Source: Olsenella sp. An293 (lineage in GTDB: Bacteria; Actinomycetota; Coriobacteriia; Coriobacteriales; Atopobiaceae). From it: a DNA stretch of 64,000 bases. Positions within the stretch are counted from its first letter, which is position 1. The number at the start of each line of letters is the position of its first letter. Location of the stretch: the NCBI RefSeq assembly GCF_002159495.1, contig NZ_NFIT01000004.1:62001-126000 (forward strand), given 5' to 3'. The position numbers and the translations under genes are program-made. Below, piece after piece: positions 24,649-33,083 of the stretch. The notes beneath the pieces were generated by a model that saw only the letters and a list, made by a program, of their open reading frames with translations, had not been told where the DNA came from and did not search any database.

Positions 24649-26310
24649 TCACGCCGTCGCGCGCTCGTCTGCGGGGGAGACGGAGGACGGGCGCTTGTCG
24701 AACGTCGTGATCATGGGGGTGGTCAGCAGCCCGAGAAGCACGATGACGCCGCCGACTGCATAGGCGATGCGCGTTGACTCGGAGCGCGCCCGCGCGTCGA
24801 TGCGCACGAGCTCCTGGCGCTCGGCGTCGGTCATCGGGATGCTCTGGAGCTGTCGCTCAAACTCCTCGTTGCTGCCGAGGTTGACGCTCATGGAGACGAG
24901 GTCTCCGCGGACCTGGGAGGAGAGGGCGGTGTCGGACGCGGCGCCGTCACGCACCATGCTCGTGATGCCAAAGAGCAGGACTGCTCCCAGCAGCGCCACG
25001 CCAACGGCCTGGCCGACGTTGCGCATGGTGCTCTGGATGCCGCCGGACTGAGAGGCGTCGCGCTCGGGCAGCGCTGCGGCCACCACGTTGCTCGCATGCG
25101 AGGCGACGGTGCCCGCGCCCACGCCGGCGAGGAATGCCCCGAGGTAGACGAGGACTGCGCTGGCGCCCGTCGACGTGACCGAGAGCGCCATCACCGTGAG
25201 CGCGGCGGCCATGGTCACATAGCCCGTCTGGATGACGTGGCGCGGGTTGGCATGCGGCATCAGCTTGGGGATGCCAAGCGAGAGCGCAAAGGTGGGAAGA
25301 CCCGTCACGATGGAAATCGTGCCCACGTCGATGGGCGACCAGCCGGCAACCAGCTGCAGGTACGGAGCCATGAGGATAGACTGGGCGCCCATGAAGAAGA
25401 ACATGACCGCGTTGGCGACAAGACCCGCGAGGACCTGCGGAGTCCCGAGGAAGGAGCTGGGCAGCAGCGCGATGCCGTCGCGCCGCTCCACGTTCTTCTC
25501 GACCCGCACGAGCACCGCCAGGACCAAGAGGCCCAGGGCCACGGAGGGCAGCGCCGGGGAGATGCCGAAGACGGTGAACGGACATCCGGCGAACGGCTCG
25601 ATGAGGCCCCAGCTCGAGACGCTCGAGAGGCCCACGAGCACGAGGAACAGGCCCGCGGCGGCAAGCGCCACGCCGAGACCGTCGAAGGGAAGCTTCTCGC
25701 TGGACTGGGCGACGCGCGGCAGGCGCAGCGAGAGCGCCCCCACCACGACGAAGTACGCAGCGAGCAGCAGGAAGGTCGGCCGCATGCCGGCGGTCTCCAT
25801 GACCACGCCGAGAATGAGAGGCAGCACGGCGGAGAGCCCCGAGGCCGCTCCGATGCACCCAAAGGCGACCATGCGGTTGTGGCCTCGGTACAGCAGCGGA
25901 ACGAGCCCCAGGACAGAGGGGACGAGCAGGCTCGCGCCCAGCCCCACGAGCACGCGCCCGACCCAGATGAAGACGGCCATGCTGGGCGCGAAGGCGAGAA
26001 CCACCTCGCCGATTCCGCACACGAGCGCGCCGGTGCGGAAGGTCCGCACCCAGCCAAGGATGGTGCCGAGCAGGCCGCCCGCGATCATGAATGCGCCGCC
26101 CACGAGCGGATAGACCATGTTGGCGAGCTGGATCTCGGCGGTGGTGGCGCCGAGATCGGTGGTGAGGGCCGAGGCGGCGAGCGACAGGGCCCCGTTGTCC
26201 CCGCTCGTGCCCATCTGGGCCAAAATCAAGATGATGATCGGCAGGACGAGGAAGCGCTCCTTCGCGGCAGACGCTCCCGCCGGCCCCGCGCTGACGGCAG
26301 GACTGTGCAT
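24649..26310 (-). CDS. MFS drug exporter, DHA2 family (14 TM)
   Basis: 553 residues, the length of 14-helix DHA2 exporters. N-terminal SGDNGALSLAASALTTDLGATTAEIQLANMVYPL and WVRTFRTGALVCGIG (loop 2-3) are typical; VGRVLVGLGASLLVPSVLG is the motif C-like helix. A hydrophilic stretch sits between the last helices (residues about 470-520). GGAGAG precedes ATG at 26310. Substrate unknown; bile acids are possible given the next gene (inference). Confidence 0.88.
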   Translation of the reverse strand: MHSPAVSAGPAGASAAKERFLVLPIIILILAQMGTSGDNGALSLAASALTTDLGATTAEIQLANMVYPLVGGAFMIAGGLLGTILGWVRTFRTGALVCGIGEVVLAFAPSMAVFIWVGRVLVGLGASLLVPSVLGLVPLLYRGHNRMVAFGCIGAASGLSAVLPLILGVVMETAGMRPTFLLLAAYFVVVGALSLRLPRVAQSSEKLPFDGLGVALAAAGLFLVLVGLSSVSSWGLIEPFAGCPFTVFGISPALPSVALGLLVLAVLVRVEKNVERRDGIALLPSSFLGTPQVLAGLVANAVMFFFMGAQSILMAPYLQLVAGWSPIDVGTISIVTGLPTFALSLGIPKLMPHANPRHVIQTGYVTMAAALTVMALSVTSTGASAVLVYLGAFLAGVGAGTVASHASNVVAAALPERDASQSGGIQSTMRNVGQAVGVALLGAVLLFGITSMVRDGAASDTALSSQVRGDLVSMSVNLGSNEEFERQLQSIPMTDAERQELVRIDARARSESTRIAYAVGGVIVLLGLLTTPMITTFDKRPSSVSPADERATA

Positions 26311-26338
26311 GGTGTCTCTCCTTTTTGGCATCTGTTAG

Positions 26339-26389
26339 TTGGGGACAGCCCCCAATTCACATATGAACGTTGGGGACTGTCCCCAACGT
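26339..26389. repeat. GGGGACTGTCCCC-type hairpins (copies 3 and 4)
   Basis: TTGGGGACAGCCCCCAA at 26339-26355 and ACGTTGGGGA-CTG-TCCCCAACGT at 26367-26389. Between the bile salt hydrolase stop and the DHA2 exporter start, so also possible terminators for the hydrolase. Confidence 0.8.
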
Positions 26390-26400
26390 GCAGGCGGCGG

Positions 26401-27363
26401 CTACGCGGCGGGCACGAAGACGGGCGCGGACCCGTTCATGTCGCACGAGGCGAGCGGGTAGGCGCGAATCTCCAGGTCGTCGTAGGCGGCGTGATAGTAG
26501 GTGAGCGTCGCGGCAGAGAAGCAGCTCGTGTAGAGCGTCCGCTCGAAGGCGCCCTCCACCACCTGTGCGCAGCCGTCCGGAACGGCAACGGAGCCCAGGG
26601 TGCGGAACAGGCGCGTCACGTTGGCGCGTTCCCCCTCCTGAGCGGGGTAGTGCGCGTTCACGAAGGCCGCCTTGACGAAGCGAGAAGGACCGCTGTAGTC
26701 GCCGGGGATGCCGTGCATGCCCATGCCGGACCCAAAGGGCGGAAGGCTGGCCTTGCCCCACGCGGCGGCCGTGGGATCGGCGTCGCTCAGCGTGAGGTAG
26801 TTGCGCAGGTTGGTGCGCTGCCAGCCAAAGTCGGGCTCGTTGGTGAGGACGTCGACGTCGTTCTCCCAGACGCGCAGGCCGTCCTCCAGGCACTCCACGA
26901 CCACGCTGCCCGTGGCGTCGCCGATGATCCAGTGGAGGTTGGCCACGGGAAGCTGGCGGTTCACCGGCTTGGCGACCACATTGACGCGCGCGAGCGCCTC
27001 GCGGACCTCCTCGACCGACGAGAAGTTCCGTGCGACCCAGAACGGGAACTCGTAGGCGGCGACGTTGATGGCGCCGTGCCTGTGCTCGCTCGCGTAGCGC
27101 GCGCTCTGCGGGAAGTTGAGGCCCGCGACGGCAAGGCCGACGTCGTTGCCGCAGTCAAAGTAGAGCGGGATGCCGTCCACGACGATGCCCATGCCGATGA
27201 CGGCATGGCCGCGCTCGAGGTCTCCCTCGCGAGAGAAGGCGGCCGGGATCTTCGCTGCCGGCGGCGTCATCACCACGCGCTCGCCGTAGCCCTGGGTCCA
27301 GTCCAGGTTGCGGCCAAAGTACATGGAGCCAGAGGTGCTGGTAAAGCGGATGCCCGTGCACAT
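26401..27363 (-). CDS. Conjugated bile salt hydrolase (choloylglycine hydrolase family)
   Basis: 320 residues, Ntn-hydrolase fold. After Met removal Cys2 (MCTGIRF) is the nucleophile; Arg18 and Asp21 (FGRNLDW), Asn in LTNEPDF and Arg in SGPSRFVKAAF complete the active site. The family cleaves glycine or taurine from bile acids; penicillin V acylase is the alternative. MCTG start at 27363 is required by the chemistry and has GGAAGG upstream. Supports life in a vertebrate gut. Confidence 0.92.
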   Translation of the reverse strand: MCTGIRFTSTSGSMYFGRNLDWTQGYGERVVMTPPAAKIPAAFSREGDLERGHAVIGMGIVVDGIPLYFDCGNDVGLAVAGLNFPQSARYASEHRHGAINVAAYEFPFWVARNFSSVEEVREALARVNVVAKPVNRQLPVANLHWIIGDATGSVVVECLEDGLRVWENDVDVLTNEPDFGWQRTNLRNYLTLSDADPTAAAWGKASLPPFGSGMGMHGIPGDYSGPSRFVKAAFVNAHYPAQEGERANVTRLFRTLGSVAVPDGCAQVVEGAFERTLYTSCFSAATLTYYHAAYDDLEIRAYPLASCDMNGSAPVFVPAA

Positions 27364-27508
27364 GGGGCGACCCCTTCCCTGCCCGGCGGCGGCCTGCCGA
27401 CCGGGCACGTTGGATGTAGATAATCCTCTCGTACCCGGTCTGAGCGGCCAAAATCATGTTAGGTTCCTCTAATTTCTTTGGCTTTGCGCCCGCGCCGCCC
27501 AGGGACTC

Positions 27509-27649
27509 GAGGGTATGTACACCCGCCCTTCAGGGTATGTACACCGCCCGGACCCGTGGCGCTCGCGTTTGCGCAGGTACAGCGCTTGCTGAGAAGAACA
27601 GACGGGTCGGAAGGCGTACATACCCTCCCGGCGGGGTGTGCATACCCTC
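27509..27649 (+). repeat. Boxed-core intergenic repeat (141 bp)
   Basis: Left boxes GAGGGTATGTACACCC (27509) and CAGGGTATGTACACC (27531), core GTTTGCGCAGGTAC ... CTGAGAAGAAC, right boxes GCGTACATACCCTC (27614) and GGGTGTGCATACCCTC (27634). Fills the 298-bp gap between the bile salt hydrolase and tex; no gene there. Confidence 0.8.
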
Positions 27650-27661
27650 AAGGGGAGCCGC

Positions 27662-29818
27662 TTACTTGCCCTGAACCATCGTGAGCGAGATCTTGCCGCG
27701 GTCGCGGTCCACGCGCTCGACCCAGACCTTGACCGTATCGCCCACCGCCACGACGTCGCTCGGGTGCCTGACGTAGCGCCGGGCCATCTTGGAGATGTGC
27801 ACGAGGCCGTCCTGGTGGACGCCCACGTCGACGAAGGCGCCGAAGTCCACGACGTTGCGCACGGTGCCCGTGAGCTCCATGCCGGGCTGGAGATCGTCGA
27901 TCGAGAGGGCGGCGCGGCTGAAGACCACCTCGGGAGCGTCGTCACGCGGGTCGCGCCCGGGCTTCTCCAGTTCGGAGACGATGTCGATCAGGGTCATGAG
28001 ACCGCAGTCGAGCTCGCCGGCAAGCAGAGCGACGTTGCCCAGGCGCTGTTGGATGTCGGGGATGCCGCCGCGCGCGAGGTCCTTCTCGGTCACGCCGGCG
28101 CGCTCGAGCAGGGCCTGAGCCACCGGATAGCTCTCCGGGTGCACGGCCGTGGCGTCGAGCGGGTTGGCGCCGCCGTTCACGCGCAGGAAGCCGGCACACT
28201 GCTCGTAGGCCCTGGGACCGAGCTTGGAGACCTTCTTGAGCTGGCGACGGTCGGTGAAGGGGCCGTTTTCCTCGCGGTAGGCCACGATGTTGCGGGCCAC
28301 GGCGGGCGTGATGCCGGCGACGTAGCCGAGCAGGCTCGCGCTCGCGGTGTTGACGTCCACGCCCACGCGGTTGACGACGTCCTCCACCACGTTGCCCAGG
28401 GTGCGCGCGAGCTCCGCCTGGTCGAGGTCGTGCTGGTACTGGCCCACACCGATGGACTGGGGCGGGATCTTCACGAGCTCGGCGAGCGGGTCCTGCAGGC
28501 GGCGGCCCAGGCTCATGGCGCCGCGCGTGGTGACGTCGAGGTCGGGGTACTCCTTGCTCGCGAGCTCGGAAGCCGAGTAGACCGAGGCGCCGGCCTCGTT
28601 GACGATGGTGTAGCGCAGCTCCGGCGCGGACTCGGTGATAAACTCGGAAACCACTTCCTCGGTCTCGCGGCTGGCCGTGCCGTTGCCGATGACGATGGTG
28701 TTGATGGCGTACTTGGCCGTGAGGCGCGCGAGCTCGCGCTTGGTGCCCGCGACGTCGCGGCGCGGCACCGTGGGGTAGACCACGCCGTGGTCGAGCAGGG
28801 TGCCGTACTCGTCCAGCACCGCGACCTTGCAGCCCGTGCGGAAGCCCGGGTCGAGCGCGATCACGCGGGCGCCACGCACGGGACGGGCCGAGAGCAGGCT
28901 CTCGACGTTTTTGGCAAAGACACCGATGGCGTCGGTCTGGGCGCGCACCGTGAGGCGGGCGCGGACCTCGCGCTCGAGCGAGGGGGCCATGAGGCGCTTG
29001 TAGCCGTCGGCGATCGCGGCATCCAGGACCGGCACAAAGACGCCGCTGCGGCGCGGCCAGCGGGCGGCCAGGCGCGCGACGGCCGCGGCGTCGTCCACGC
29101 GCACGCGCACGCGGAGCTTCTCCTCGCGCTCGCCGCGGTCGATGGCCAGCACGCGGTGGTTGGGAATCTTGCGCGCCGGCTCGGCGAAGTCGTAATAGGG
29201 CTCGTAGGGGGTCTTCTCGCCCGCGCTCACCGCCACGGACACGATGTCGGCCGTGCCAAAGGTGAAGTCGCGCAGGTCGGCCACGTTCTCGGCATCCTCG
29301 GCCACAACCTCGGCCACGATGTCGGCGGCACCGGCGAGGGCCTTCTCCGGCGTGTCGAAGCCCGCCTCGGCGGCCTTGGGCGTCACGAAGCGCGCCGCCT
29401 CGTCGAGCGCGGAGCCCCTGGTCGCCGCCTGCATGAAGATCATGTTGGCCAGCGGCTCGAGCCCCGCCTCGCGAGCCTTCTGCGCGCGCGTCATGCGCTT
29501 CTTGCGGTAGGGCTTGTAGAGGTCTTCCACGCGCTGGAGCTGCGTGGCGGAGCGAATCTGCTCCTCGAGCTCGGGCGTGAGCTTGCCCTGGGCCTCGATG
29601 AGCACGAGCACGTCAGCCTTGCGCTGCTCGAGGTTGCGCAGGTAGGCCAGGCGCTCGTCGAGGGTGCGCAGGGCGACGTCGTCCATGCCGCCCGTGGCCT
29701 CCTTGCGGTAGCGTGCGATGAAGGGGATGGTGTTGCCCTCGTCGATGAGCTGGACGGCGGCCGCGACGGCCTCCGGCTTGAGGCCGAGCTCCTCGGCGAG
29801 CGTGGCGATGATGTCCAT
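27662..29818 (-). CDS. tex: Tex, RNA-binding transcription accessory protein
   Basis: 718 residues. Starts DIIATLAEELGLKPEAV.., contains YqgF/RuvC-like domain (ALDPGFRTGCKVAVLDEYG), helix-hairpin-helix region (LLGYVAGITPAVARNIVAYREENG) and a C-terminal S1 domain (GMELTGTVRNVVDFGAFVDVG..). Full length and intact. Binds RNA and transcription complexes. ATG at 29818 is the family start. Confidence 0.95.
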   Translation of the reverse strand: MDIIATLAEELGLKPEAVAAAVQLIDEGNTIPFIARYRKEATGGMDDVALRTLDERLAYLRNLEQRKADVLVLIEAQGKLTPELEEQIRSATQLQRVEDLYKPYRKKRMTRAQKAREAGLEPLANMIFMQAATRGSALDEAARFVTPKAAEAGFDTPEKALAGAADIVAEVVAEDAENVADLRDFTFGTADIVSVAVSAGEKTPYEPYYDFAEPARKIPNHRVLAIDRGEREEKLRVRVRVDDAAAVARLAARWPRRSGVFVPVLDAAIADGYKRLMAPSLEREVRARLTVRAQTDAIGVFAKNVESLLSARPVRGARVIALDPGFRTGCKVAVLDEYGTLLDHGVVYPTVPRRDVAGTKRELARLTAKYAINTIVIGNGTASRETEEVVSEFITESAPELRYTIVNEAGASVYSASELASKEYPDLDVTTRGAMSLGRRLQDPLAELVKIPPQSIGVGQYQHDLDQAELARTLGNVVEDVVNRVGVDVNTASASLLGYVAGITPAVARNIVAYREENGPFTDRRQLKKVSKLGPRAYEQCAGFLRVNGGANPLDATAVHPESYPVAQALLERAGVTEKDLARGGIPDIQQRLGNVALLAGELDCGLMTLIDIVSELEKPGRDPRDDAPEVVFSRAALSIDDLQPGMELTGTVRNVVDFGAFVDVGVHQDGLVHISKMARRYVRHPSDVVAVGDTVKVWVERVDRDRGKISLTMVQGK

Positions 29819-29890
29819 GTGGCTGTGACTCCAAACGGTCGCGTGCAAGGCTCCCTAGCATACCCGAAGCGACGAGAGACCGCCTTGCCG

Positions 29891-29983
29891 GGTTCTTGTC
29901 CCTCAGGGAGAACAAGAACCGGGATGAAAAGCCGAGAAGAACCGTCTGCCTCGGAGTTCTTGTCCTCTCGAGAGGACAAGAAC
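29891..29983. repeat. GTTCTTGTCC palindrome pair, 3' of the dehydrogenase gene
   Basis: GGTTCTTGT / ACAAGAACC at 29891-29920 and a perfect 28-bp palindrome (14-bp arm GTTCTTGTCCTCTC) at 29956-29983. The spacer holds GCCGAGAAGAAC, the core end of the boxed-core family. A related pair is at 31103. Confidence 0.8.
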
Positions 29984-29995
29984 AGGTCCCGAAGC

Positions 29996-31054
29996 CTAGC
30001 CACGCGCCTCCCACGGCGTGATGACGACCTTGAGGCAGCCGTCCTCACGCGCCTCGAAGGCGCGGTAGGCGTCCAGGATGTCGTTCAGCGGGTAGCGCCG
30101 CGAGATGAGCAGGCTCGTGTCGAGCTTGCCTGCCGCGATGAGCCCCATGACCCCGTCGAGGCCGCACGCGTCCACGCCGCCGGTCTTGAACGTGAGGTTC
30201 TTGCCGTACATGCTGGGCAGCGGCAGCGCCTGGTCGCGCTCGTACATGGCCGAGAGAACCACGACGGCGTTGGGCCGGGCGATGCGCCAGGCCATCTCGA
30301 AGGTGTCGTCCCCGCCCGCGGCCTCGATCACGGCATCCGCGCCGCGACTGCCCGTCGCGGAGCGCACGAGGGACTCCACGGCATCGAGGTTCTTCTCGGC
30401 AGGGTTTATCAAAACGTCCGCGAGGCCGTGCTCCGCCGCACGCCGCAGGCGCGACTCGTCAACATCGAGCGCGATGATGCACCCCGGCCCCGCCAGCCGC
30501 GCGCACATCATGGTGGTGAGCCCCACCGGGCCCGCGCCGATCACCGCGACGGCTGAGCCGGGCTCGATCTGCGCCAGCCGCGCACCCCACCAGCCGGTGG
30601 CCAGGATGTCACCCAGGAAGAGCGCATCCTCGTCCGAGACGCCGTCCGGGATGCGCGTGAAGGCGTTGTCCGCGTACGGTACGCGCACGCACTCCGCCTG
30701 GCAGCCGTCGATGGTGCAGCCCAAGAGCCACCCGCCGCACTCGCAGTTGTTGACCCAACCGCGCCGGCAGAAGAAGCACTCGCCGCAGAAGGTCTCGCAG
30801 TTCACGGCCACCCGGTCGCCGGGCGAGAAGGACCTCACGCCCGGACCCGCCTCCTCGACCACGCCCACGAACTCGTGGCCGAGCACCGTGTCCGGCTTGG
30901 CCCGCGGCACGGCGCCACGCATGATGTGCAGGTCGCTCGTGCAGATGGTCGAGCGCGTCACGCGAACGATGGCGTCGGTGGGCTCCAGCAGCCGCGGGCG
31001 AGGCCGGTCGAGAAGCGCGATGTTGCCGCATCCGTCGTGAACGAGTGCCTTCAT
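29996..31054 (-). CDS. Zinc-dependent alcohol/polyol dehydrogenase (MDR family)
   Basis: 352 residues. CTSDLHIMRG and GHEFVGVVEEAG (catalytic zinc site), CETFCGECFFCRRGWVNNC (structural zinc cysteines), and GAGPVGLTTMMCARL (Rossmann NAD(P) loop). Closest in pattern to the NAD-dependent alcohol dehydrogenases with GxW (GWWGARLAQ). AAGGAG precedes ATG. Bracketed on both sides by repeats of one family. Substrate unknown, probably a short alcohol or polyol. Confidence 0.9.
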   Translation of the reverse strand: MKALVHDGCGNIALLDRPRPRLLEPTDAIVRVTRSTICTSDLHIMRGAVPRAKPDTVLGHEFVGVVEEAGPGVRSFSPGDRVAVNCETFCGECFFCRRGWVNNCECGGWLLGCTIDGCQAECVRVPYADNAFTRIPDGVSDEDALFLGDILATGWWGARLAQIEPGSAVAVIGAGPVGLTTMMCARLAGPGCIIALDVDESRLRRAAEHGLADVLINPAEKNLDAVESLVRSATGSRGADAVIEAAGGDDTFEMAWRIARPNAVVVLSAMYERDQALPLPSMYGKNLTFKTGGVDACGLDGVMGLIAAGKLDTSLLISRRYPLNDILDAYRAFEAREDGCLKVVITPWEARG

Positions 31055-31102
31055 GGGGCTCCTTGGGTTGGGCGGGCCAGGGTTGGGCTGACCGCAGGTG
31101 AC

Positions 31103-31190
31103 GTTCTTGTCCTCTGCAGAGTACTTGAACAGGGCCCAAAGCGGCTGGCTCAACGGAATCGAAGCGGTCACCGTCCTCTCGAGGGGACGA
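31103..31190. repeat. GTTCTTGTCC palindrome pair, 5' of the dehydrogenase gene
   Basis: An imperfect 28-nt palindrome at 31103-31130 (GTTCTTGTCCTCTG .. CTTGAAC) and a shorter one at about 31169-31188 (CGTCCTCTCGAGGGGACG). Degenerate copy of the element at 29891, in the 5' region of the same gene. Confidence 0.6.
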
Positions 31191-31220
31191 TAACGTCAAG
31201 GACCGGGAGGGCGTAAAGGA

Positions 31221-31254
31221 AAGGCGGAGCAGCAGTTTATCGCAGCTCCGCCTT
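31221..31254 (-). terminator. Intrinsic terminator of guaA
   Basis: AAGGCGGAGC / GCTCCGCCTT, 10-bp arms and 14-nt loop, followed on the minus strand by TTTCCTTTA. It is 48 nt past the guaA stop. Confidence 0.75.
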
Positions 31255-31302
31255 AGTATAATCTATCTTCTATATTAACTTTTAGTCGTCAGATTAAAAT
31301 TT

Positions 31303-32892
31303 TTACTCCCACTCGATCGTCGCCGGAGGCTTGGGCGTGACGTCGTAGACCACGCGGTTCACGCCGGGGACCTCGGCCACGATGCGGCTCGAGATGCGAC
31401 CGATCACGTCGTAGGGCAGCTTCGCCCAGTCCGCGGTCATCGCGTCGCTCGACTCGACGGCGCGCACGATCACCGGACGCGCGTAGGTGCGCTCGTCGCC
31501 CATCACGCCCACGGAGCGGATGTCGGGCAGCACGGCAAAGTACTGCCAGCAGCTGTGCTCGGAGTTGCGCTCGCCGGTCTCCTGGAACAGGCGCTCGTTG
31601 TAGGCGTCGAGCTCCTCGCGCACGATGGCGTCCGCGCCCTTCAAGATCTCGAGCTTCTCCGGCGTGACCTCGCCGATGATGCGGATGGCCAGGCCCGGGC
31701 CCGGGAACGGCTGGCGGTAGACCATGCGGTCCGGCAGGCCCAGCGCAACTCCCAGCTCGCGCACCTCGTCCTTGAAGAAGTGATCGAGCGGCTCGATGAG
31801 GTCAAAGTGCACGCCCTCGGGGAACGGGATCAGGTTGTGGTGGCTCTTGATCGTGCTCGCCTTGCCGCCCGTCTTGCGCGCGCCAGACTCGATGATGTCC
31901 GGGTAGATGGTGCCCTGGGCGAGCATCTCGACGCCGCCGATGCGCTGTGCCTCGTCGAAGAAGACCTTCCAGAACTCGGAGCCAATCCTGCGGCGCTTCT
32001 CCTCCGGCTCGGTCACGCCGGCCAGCAGGCGCGCGTAGCGCTGCTCGGCGTGCACGTGCACGAGCGGCACCTGGAACTGGCCGCGGAAGACCTCCTCGAC
32101 CATCTCGGGCTCGCCGGCGCGCAGCATCCCGTGGTTCACGAAGACGCAGGTCAGCTGGTCGCCGATCGCGCGGTGAACGAGCGCGGCCACCACGGAGGAG
32201 TCCACGCCGCCGGAAAGGCCGAGGATCACCTTGCGGTCCCCCACCTGCGCGCGGATCTCCGCGACCTTCTCGTCGATGATGTTGTCCATGGTCCACGTGG
32301 CCGCCAGGCCGCAGATGCCAAAGAGGAAGTTCTCGAGCAGCTGACGGCCGTGCTCGGTGTGGCGCACCTCGGGGTGGAACTGGGTCGAGAAGAGCCTGCG
32401 CTCGACGCACTCCATGGACGCCACGGGGCACACGTCCGTGGAGGAGGTGACGACAAACCCCTCGGGCACGCGGCTCACGGCGTCGCGGTGGCTCATCCAC
32501 ACGGTCTGCTCGTCGGGCGTGCCCGCAAACAGCTCGGACTCGCCGTCGCGCATGATGCGCGCCGGACCGTACTCGCCCACCTCGGAGTGCGCGACCTCGC
32601 CGCCCAGCGTCACGGCCATGATCTGGTGGCCGTAGCAAAAGCCGAGCACCGGCACGCCGAGCTCGAGGATGGCCGGGTCGATCTTGGGCGCGTCCTCTGC
32701 GTAGACGGACGCGGGACCGCCGGAGAGGATGAGCGCGGAGGGCGCGAGGGCCTTCAGCTCGGTGGCAGAAATGTCACAGGGGACGATCTCCGAGTACACG
32801 TGCAGGTCGCGCACGCGCCGCGCGATCAGCTGGCCGTACTGCGCGCCAAAGTCGAGAACCGCAACAAACTGCCTGGGTGTCGCCTCGCTCAT
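31303..32892 (-). CDS. guaA: GMP synthase (glutamine-hydrolysing), complete
   Basis: 529 residues. Class I glutaminase at the N-terminus with nucleophile Cys86 in GFCYGHQ and FHPEVRHTEHG; PP-loop ATPase SGGVDSS in the middle; C-terminal dimer domain ending DVTPKPPATIEWE. Converts XMP to GMP using glutamine and ATP. GGAGG before ATG. A second, glutaminase-less copy lies at 21763. Confidence 0.96.
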   Translation of the reverse strand: MSEATPRQFVAVLDFGAQYGQLIARRVRDLHVYSEIVPCDISATELKALAPSALILSGGPASVYAEDAPKIDPAILELGVPVLGFCYGHQIMAVTLGGEVAHSEVGEYGPARIMRDGESELFAGTPDEQTVWMSHRDAVSRVPEGFVVTSSTDVCPVASMECVERRLFSTQFHPEVRHTEHGRQLLENFLFGICGLAATWTMDNIIDEKVAEIRAQVGDRKVILGLSGGVDSSVVAALVHRAIGDQLTCVFVNHGMLRAGEPEMVEEVFRGQFQVPLVHVHAEQRYARLLAGVTEPEEKRRRIGSEFWKVFFDEAQRIGGVEMLAQGTIYPDIIESGARKTGGKASTIKSHHNLIPFPEGVHFDLIEPLDHFFKDEVRELGVALGLPDRMVYRQPFPGPGLAIRIIGEVTPEKLEILKGADAIVREELDAYNERLFQETGERNSEHSCWQYFAVLPDIRSVGVMGDERTYARPVIVRAVESSDAMTADWAKLPYDVIGRISSRIVAEVPGVNRVVYDVTPKPPATIEWE

Positions 32893-33083
32893 GAATCCTC
32901 CGGTCCTATCGCCCCCGCAGGAGCGTGCCTTTTTGCAAACTAGCCCATTATTGCATTTTCATAAGAAACGGAGTAATCCGGGCTCCCTTCATGCTCCGTA
33001 CATCTAGATTTCGTATGATGCAGCAGTTGTGTCCGAGCTGCTCGCGGGGCCCGTGCGGTCCCCCAACGACAGAGAGGTCCATC

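Noticed and set aside
27509-27649. CRISPR array at the tandem boxes
   Set aside because: Only two boxes per side, inverted rather than direct, no unique equal-length spacers and no cas genes.
32893-33083. Purine riboswitch before guaA
   Set aside because: The leader before the guaA start is short and lacks the conserved purine-aptamer core.
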